A stretch of DNA of 64,000 bases from assembly GCA_037179335.1 (NCBI GenBank), contig JAKZHN010000004.1, positions 1,240,001 to 1,304,000 on the forward strand, written 5' to 3'. This stretch comes from Cyclaneusma minus. Its lineage: Eukaryota > Ascomycota > Leotiomycetes > Marthamycetales > Marthamycetaceae. The position numbers and the translations under genes were made by a program. Under the pieces are notes generated by a model that worked only from the letters and a program-made list of their open reading frames with translations, was not told the origin of the DNA and searched no databases. Shown piece by piece: positions 58,561 to 64,000 of the stretch (positions within the stretch are counted from its first letter, which is position 1; each line of letters starts with the position of its first letter).

Positions 58561-58788
58561 TGTCACACGGGGCCGAGGGGGGCGCCTTGCGGGCACCCTA
58601 TAAAGTACGTGCGCTAAAAATACGCAAAAAGCAAGCATTGCTTATTAAAAAAGCTAAGCAAGGCTTTTGATATATAATATTTAAACGCTGCTATTTTTAT
58701 TTAAAAAAAAACAGCGGCTATTTTTTATAGCTAAGGAATATATATAATGCACTATTATTTGCTAATTTATTTTTAACCATTATAATAT
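58561..58788 (+). mobile_element. Solo-LTR-like insertion inside RNase H of element B
   Basis: The RNase H frame reads to a degenerate LEYFMTTK-like end at 58558 and resumes at KALNAKQIK near 58789, where related elements continue without a break. The roughly 230 bp between start TGTCACACGGGGCCGAGG, contain CTATAAAG, and end in TATAATA-like sequence, consistent with TGTCAC...GTGACA LTR ends. TAAAA/TAAAG may be the target duplication. It matches neither the A nor the B LTR. Confidence 0.55.
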
Positions 58789-60920
58789 AAAGCTTTAAAT
58801 GCCAAACAAATTAAATAATAAAAAATGGTTTTAAAATATAATTTCCGTATTAAATATAAGCCTAGTATAATTAATAAAGCGGACTCTTTTATATAAAAGG
58901 ACTAACATATAGCTAATATAAAAGTTTTAAAATTAATATATTAATATAATATTTTTTTGCCAATAGAATGCTTTAGCCCAAAAATTATTAAAAAACTTTA
59001 GCTTAAAAATATACTATTATTAGGATTTATTCTAGCAGCTTAAATAAAGCTAATTAATAAGCTATTGGCTATTAATTAAAAAACAAATAATAAGTTTTTT
59101 TAAAACTATCGTAAAAAAAAGAAAATCCATAATTAAAAGCCCCGAATTTATTAAACAAATATAATAAAATATGCGAAATAATTTAATATTTAAAACTAAA
59201 TAGCTAATGATACCTGCTATTAAAAGTTTTCGAGTAAAAATAATTGCTAAAGTTCAGAATACTATTTAAATTATTTATTTTAGCAAATACAAAATTTATT
59301 AGCTGTTTAAAAAGTATTATTAATAGCCTAATTAAATACAGAATATAAATCGATATATTAGAAATTGCAAAGCTTGCGCCAGGGCAAAAATTTTAAAAAA
59401 TAAAGCTTTAAATCTTTTAATTTTATTTTTAATTGTTTAATGTTTTTGGTAGTATATAATAATGGATTTCTATTATATATTTAAAAATAAAGATAATTAT
59501 AATATAATTATAATTATAATTTGCTAATTAAATAAAAAAATGTTTTATATATTATGCTATTAAATAATTAATGCCTAAAATGCCGCAAAAAAAAGCATTT
59601 TATAATTTATAAAATTTATAAAACGCTAAAGACTATTATTTTAAATTAAGAAATTTAATTTATTTTTTCTTTTTGGTAAAGATTTATAAAAATTTCCGGT
59701 ATAGCTATTTGGTTTTCTTTTAATTTATTGGCTATAAATTAATAGCCAAATTAAATTCGCCAGTGCTATTTCAAATTCTCGCCTTATATTTTTAATTAAT
59801 TAATTTTAAAATAATTGGATAAAGCTTTTGTTTTTAATAATGCTATTGCAGCCGCTTTTTTTTACAAATTAATAAATATATTTTCAATTAAAATAAAAAT
59901 AAGCTATAAGCTTTAAATAATTTCTAATTAAAATATTTCCAAATTTATAAATCCCGGTTAAGCCTTTAATAAAAAAACTGCAATAGCCAAATAACGCCAA
60001 ATTTACCATTATTAAAAAATAGCTAGAAATGCTATATAATTAATGCAATAGCTATAAAAGGTCCAAAGTACTAAGCGCCGGCAATTAATTAACTTTAAAA
60101 AAAAGAATTGTATTTATTTAAATATTAAAACTTAAAAGCTGGTAATATCCAATTATAAATTAAATAATAAAATAGCAAAGCCTTATAAATCTTTTTAAAA
60201 AAATGCTTTTAAATTAATATTTTTTCAGCTATAAATATTCACTTTATTATATATTTAAGCAAGCTTTGCCTAGTAAATATAAATTTATTTCCTAGCCAAA
60301 AACCGGATTTAAAATTGCCGGCAGTAATAAATAAAACTATAAAATAAAAAATCTATAGTATTTTAAATTTTTATATGCATTATAGAATTTTATAATATAA
60401 AATTAATTAAAAACCAATTTATAATTCTAATTTTAAATAATATCTATAATTGGATTTTAAATATATTCTTGCAAAGCTCAGGAAATTTTATAATAGCTAT
60501 TTTAATAAATCAATTCTTTTTAAAAAGCTTGCAGAATAAAAAGCCTGGGATAAGGCAGCTAAATTAAATAATAAAGCTAAAAATTTATTAAAAATAAATA
60601 GCTCATTATATTTCTAAGCAATATCATTTTGGAGCTTTAATATAGTATATTTTAAAAGCTATAATATAATATATATTTAGCGCCTTAATATAGCATATTA
60701 ATTATATTAATTTTCACAATTATTATTATAACGCAAAATATACCAGCTGCTATAGCGCAAAAAAGGCCAATTTTTAATATGCTAAAAACGGCGATTTTAA
60801 ATATAATAGCTATTTTTTTATAATTTCTTTTAATTTTGCTTTATATATATATTTAATATATTAGCTAAAATTGAATTAACCGCTTTTAAAGCTTAAGGCA
60901 AGCCTTATACGGGGGAAAGG

Positions 60921-61093
60921 TATTATAATAGCCCCGGACCAAAGCGCTTTTTACGGCTAGCTAGCTGAAAAAGCTTTAATGGTTTATATGCTATATAATT
61001 AGCAAAATTAGTTTTTGTAATAGTCGGAGAGCCTTTTTTTCCTTATAATAGTAAATATTTATTAATAATAATTTATATCCTAGCCTTGGCTAA
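60921..61093 (+). repeat. 3' LTR of element B
   Basis: Direct repeat of 53111-53284, preceded by the purine tract GGGGGAAAGG at 60911-60920. It starts TATTATAATAGCCCCGG, consistent with a mutated TG-type LTR start. Confidence 0.75.
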
Positions 61094-61454
61094 TATGCTG
61101 GACCTAGCTCGTGATATTAGCCTATAAATTAATAATTTATATCAATAGCTTTATAATTTAATAGGACTTTTCCAAATATGTTTTGCGCAATAATTTATAA
61201 TATTTGGTTTTGCAAAAACTATTGCTTTTAGCCGCAAAATTAAATATTTTACTAAAGCCTTTTTTTAAAAAATATTTAAATAATTCCGCTAATGCGCTAT
61301 TATATAACCTAGCTAATAAAATTATTAATTAATATTTGTAATAAGATTTAATCCTAATTTTAATATACTACCGCCAAAATAGGCAATTATAATTCCTTTA
61401 TGATTTTAGATGCGCCGGGTAGTTTTTTATAATTTAATTGCGGGTTTTTATAGC

Positions 61455-61617
61455 TATCACGGTATAAACCCTATAGGCTTATAAGCACGTGCCTTTTAAC
61501 CCCTGCATGCCCTAGTCGCCAAGCCTATAAATACTATAAATAAAAAACTTTAAAAACACCTTTAATTTCTTGCATAATAATATCGTTATTACCTAACCCT
61601 TATCTTGCGCTATAACA
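61455..61617 (+). repeat. 5' LTR of A2 (163 bp)
   Basis: Full-length match to 52478-52640. It starts TATCACGGTATAAACC (from TGTCAC) and ends GCGCTATAACA. It is followed by internal sequence leading into the A-type gag region. Confidence 0.8.
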
Positions 61618-64000
61618 ATTTATTATATTTATAATTAATTGCATTATATTTAAAAAAAAACAATTATTCCTAAAATCTTTTTTTTTTCGATTTTCCCCAA
61701 ATCCCTTGCCCAAAAACCGCTTTTAATAATCCAATTAAAATTTTCACTAAAAGACGGCATTTTAAAAAACTATTAAAATTTTAAATCCAATATATCCAAA
61801 ACCCCAAATTAGCAAATTTATAAATAATAATATTAATATAAGTAATTTTGAAATTCTAATTAATATAAGCAGCAATAGCTTTACTATTATCCCGGATTTC
61901 CCTGATTAAAATACTTTGAATTCAATTTAAAAATATATAAATAATAAGCGCGGCGGCCCTTTTATAAACAAATTAATTATTTAAATTAAAGATATAATTA
62001 GCTTTTTATAAATTAATTTTCTTGCAATAGCTAAAACCATTTATTATTATTTAATCCAGCGCAATTGCTTTAAATTAATTAATAAATTTTAATAAACCTC
62101 TATTTAGCAAAATTAAATTATTTTTAAAATTGTAATTTTTTAATATATAATTATTATTATTATTATTTAATAACTGAATTATATTATAAATTTATAACGC
62201 AACTTAAATAATTAAAAAGCCGTTATTTAGCATTTTATTGCTTAAATGCCCTATATTAAAGCTGTTAAATAAATTGCAATTAATCCGTTAATATTTACCG
62301 GCAATAATATAAAAGCGGCCAAATATTAAAAAACTTATTTAAAAAAAGGAAATTATACGCATTTTAAAAATTAATAGCAATATTTATAATGCTTTATTTA
62401 AATATATTTAGCATTTAATAAATTTTACCCAAAGTCCTAATAATTTAAAAAAATAAAAATAAGGCAATGCAAATAAAATATTAAAAGCTTTTTATATTAA
62501 TTATATTACTCTAAATTTTATAAACAAAACTAAGCAGAAGCTAAAAAAAATACAAATAAAGAATAATTAATTATATTTTGTTTTATTAAATTTCAAAATA
62601 AATTTTATTAGGCTAATTTAATTAAAAAGGAGAAAATTACTTTTTTTAAAGAAACATAACCAATATTTTGGCAAATAGGATTTATTAATAATTTAAAATT
62701 TTAAATAAAGCAAATTTCAATAATTGGCAAAAGCTATACATTATTATTTTCAAACATATATATAATAAAAAATACATTTTAAAAAAAATCGCGTTTTAAA
62801 ATATAATGCTTTGAAATTTAATAATAGCAATAATATTAATAATTAATTACGCCAGCTATTTTAATAGCAGCAATTTTTAAATAATTATAAAAATAGCAAA
62901 AGTTTTATAAATTTTATAAATTTTAATATTTTATTTTATTTTATTTGCAATATATTTTGTAATATATTAAAAAACCAAATTAAAGATTATTATTATAAAA
63001 GCAATTTATATTATTATTGCAAAACATATAATTATATTATCTAAATTTATTTTATTAAATTTAAATCCCCAGCCTTATTACGTAATACCATTTTTTATTA
63101 GCAATTACAGCAGCAATTTATTAAAACTAATAGCAAAAGCCGATATTTTATAGCAATTTCCAAAGCAATTAAAATAGCGATTTTGGCAATAATAATTAAA
63201 TTCAATATTTTTATAGCAATAGGATATTTGCAATTAAAAATAATATAAGCAGCTATTTTATAAATACTTAAAATTATTATAATATAATTATTTTATTTTA
63301 AAATAATTATTAAATAATTATTAAATATTATATTTTTTCCCAAAAAATAGCCGTTTCAGCATTTGGCCTATATATTAAAATTATTTAATAGCTTTAGCAG
63401 CAGGGAAATAATTAACTTTTAATTTAAATTATAATTAAAAGCAATTAAACCAATTTTTTTCTTTTTTCTTTAAATAAGCTTATTAAAAATCGGCAATTTT
63501 AAATAATTATTTTAATAGCAAAATATATATAACAGCTTTAAATTAAAACTTCGCTTTTTTAATAGCAAGTTATTGCCTATTTACTTTTTTTATTTTCCGC
63601 GCAATTAATTTTTTTGATAAATAATCTAATTAATAATAGCTATACCGGTATTAATTTCATTAATATAAATTTTATCTTATGATACCAATTTTCTATTCAA
63701 TAATTTCGCTATTTTTAATTATTATATTATATAAATAAAAAATTTCAATTAAAAGAAATTATATAATAATTGCATTAATATTTATGAGCAATTATTTTAA
63801 AAAATAAATATTTTATATCATCAAATTGTTACTAAATATTTTAATTATTATTAGCTGATTATAGCTATATAATTATAATTTAAATATTAGCTAATATAAT
63901 AGTATTTTCTAATAGCGCATTAAGAATTATATTGGAAAAAAGTATTTTTATAATATTTGGCCTAAGCCAATACCAATTTGTTTTTTTTATTTACCATTTA
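61455..64000 (+). mobile_element. Ty3/Gypsy element A2, 5' part, runs off the window
   Basis: After the LTR come about 850 bp without an A1 counterpart in this window, then 62470-63985 aligns with 47160-48655 in direct orientation with an offset of about 15.31-15.33 kb. Shared landmarks include AAGCTTTTTATATTAATTAT and ACTAAGCAG-AGCTAAAAAA. Coding is destroyed. RT and integrase would lie beyond the window. Confidence 0.75.

Larger units (their letters stand above)
53111..61093 (+). mobile_element. Ty3/Gypsy element B, LTR to LTR, decayed and interrupted
   Basis: Flanked by a direct repeat of about 173 bp (53111-53284 and 60921-61093), with a purine tract GGGGGAAAGG (60911-60920) directly before the 3' copy, as expected for a retrotransposon. 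Pol motifs on the plus strand: RT start YINYCRLNKITRKNKYPLP-like at about 57555-57630, active-site strip FIDNILVY at about 57862, RNase H at about 58295-58560 interrupted by an insertion and resuming at about 58790, integrase at about 59390-59760. The C-terminal region (LDFKYILAKLRKFY at about 60455) resembles the chromodomain-like tail of fungal Gypsy elements. Frames are full of stops. A fold-back element sits just inside the 5' LTR. Confidence 0.8.
46480..64000. repeat. AT-rich, RIP-like retrotransposon block
   Basis: From about 46480 to the window end the DNA becomes overwhelmingly A+T, with no intact gene; the only frame above 70 codons is chance or a degraded integrase. Recognisable Ty3/Gypsy motifs survive with stops in every frame. 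Local GC islands remain at LTR starts (53115, 58561, 60930). Remaining C residues are mainly in GpC. Stretches not assigned below (46480-47150, 52641-53110, 61094-61454) hold nothing I can identify. Confidence 0.9.

Noticed and set aside
46480..64000. Mitochondrial DNA insertion or organelle contig
   Set aside because: Degenerate Ty3/Gypsy RT, RNase H and integrase with paired LTRs explain the AT block.

Overview
The window reads as nuclear DNA of a filamentous ascomycete (Pezizomycotina). Genes have one or two short introns of about 50-115 bp with GTATGT/GTAAGT-type donors and CTRAY-like branch points. Three long, conserved secretory-pathway genes are present, and the last 17.5 kb is an extremely AT-rich block of decayed Ty3/Gypsy retrotransposons that looks like product of repeat-induced point mutation (RIP). 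I could not fix the genus or class from sequence alone.

Region 1 (about 1-22.9 kb) is an accessory locus. It holds twelve small paralogues, labelled ZH1-ZH12 here, that I do not recognise as a named family. The shared plan is an N-terminal C-x2-C-x11-H-x4-C zinc-binding-like motif, a Lys-rich linker split by introns, a degenerate homeodomain (final helix WFEDRRRP or WFxxxRxRG), a PGGDxGPST motif and an acidic tail. ZH1-ZH6 lie on the minus strand (1-10 kb) and ZH7-ZH12 on the plus strand (11.7-22.8 kb), so the two halves diverge from about 10-11.7 kb. Only ZH8, ZH10 and ZH12 are uninterrupted. The others carry in-frame stops or frameshifts, often with the acidic tail still open behind the stop. 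Flanks are shared between copies. A poly-G run and an N gap interrupt the assembly at 7.1-7.55 kb.

Region 2 (25.8-40.1 kb) is conserved core: a Neo1-type P4-ATPase flippase (minus strand), divergently paired with SEC16 (COPII/ER exit sites), then ER glucosidase I (GH63) with a signal peptide and a C-terminal HDEL. All three act in the ER/Golgi pathway.

Region 3 (40.1-46.4 kb) has no convincing gene. It contains tRNA-like repeats, a duplicated Pol III-type structured element, and about 14 diverged tandem units of roughly 0.3 kb, each carrying a TATAAAAG box on the minus strand.

Region 4 (46.4-64 kb) is the AT-rich block: Gypsy copy A1 (about 47.15-52.64 kb), a second element B (about 53.11-61.09 kb) with paired LTRs, a fold-back element and a nested solo LTR, and the 5' part of a second A copy (A2, 61.455 kb to the window end). 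All reading frames there are destroyed. Surviving C residues sit mostly in GpC, an unusual mutation footprint.
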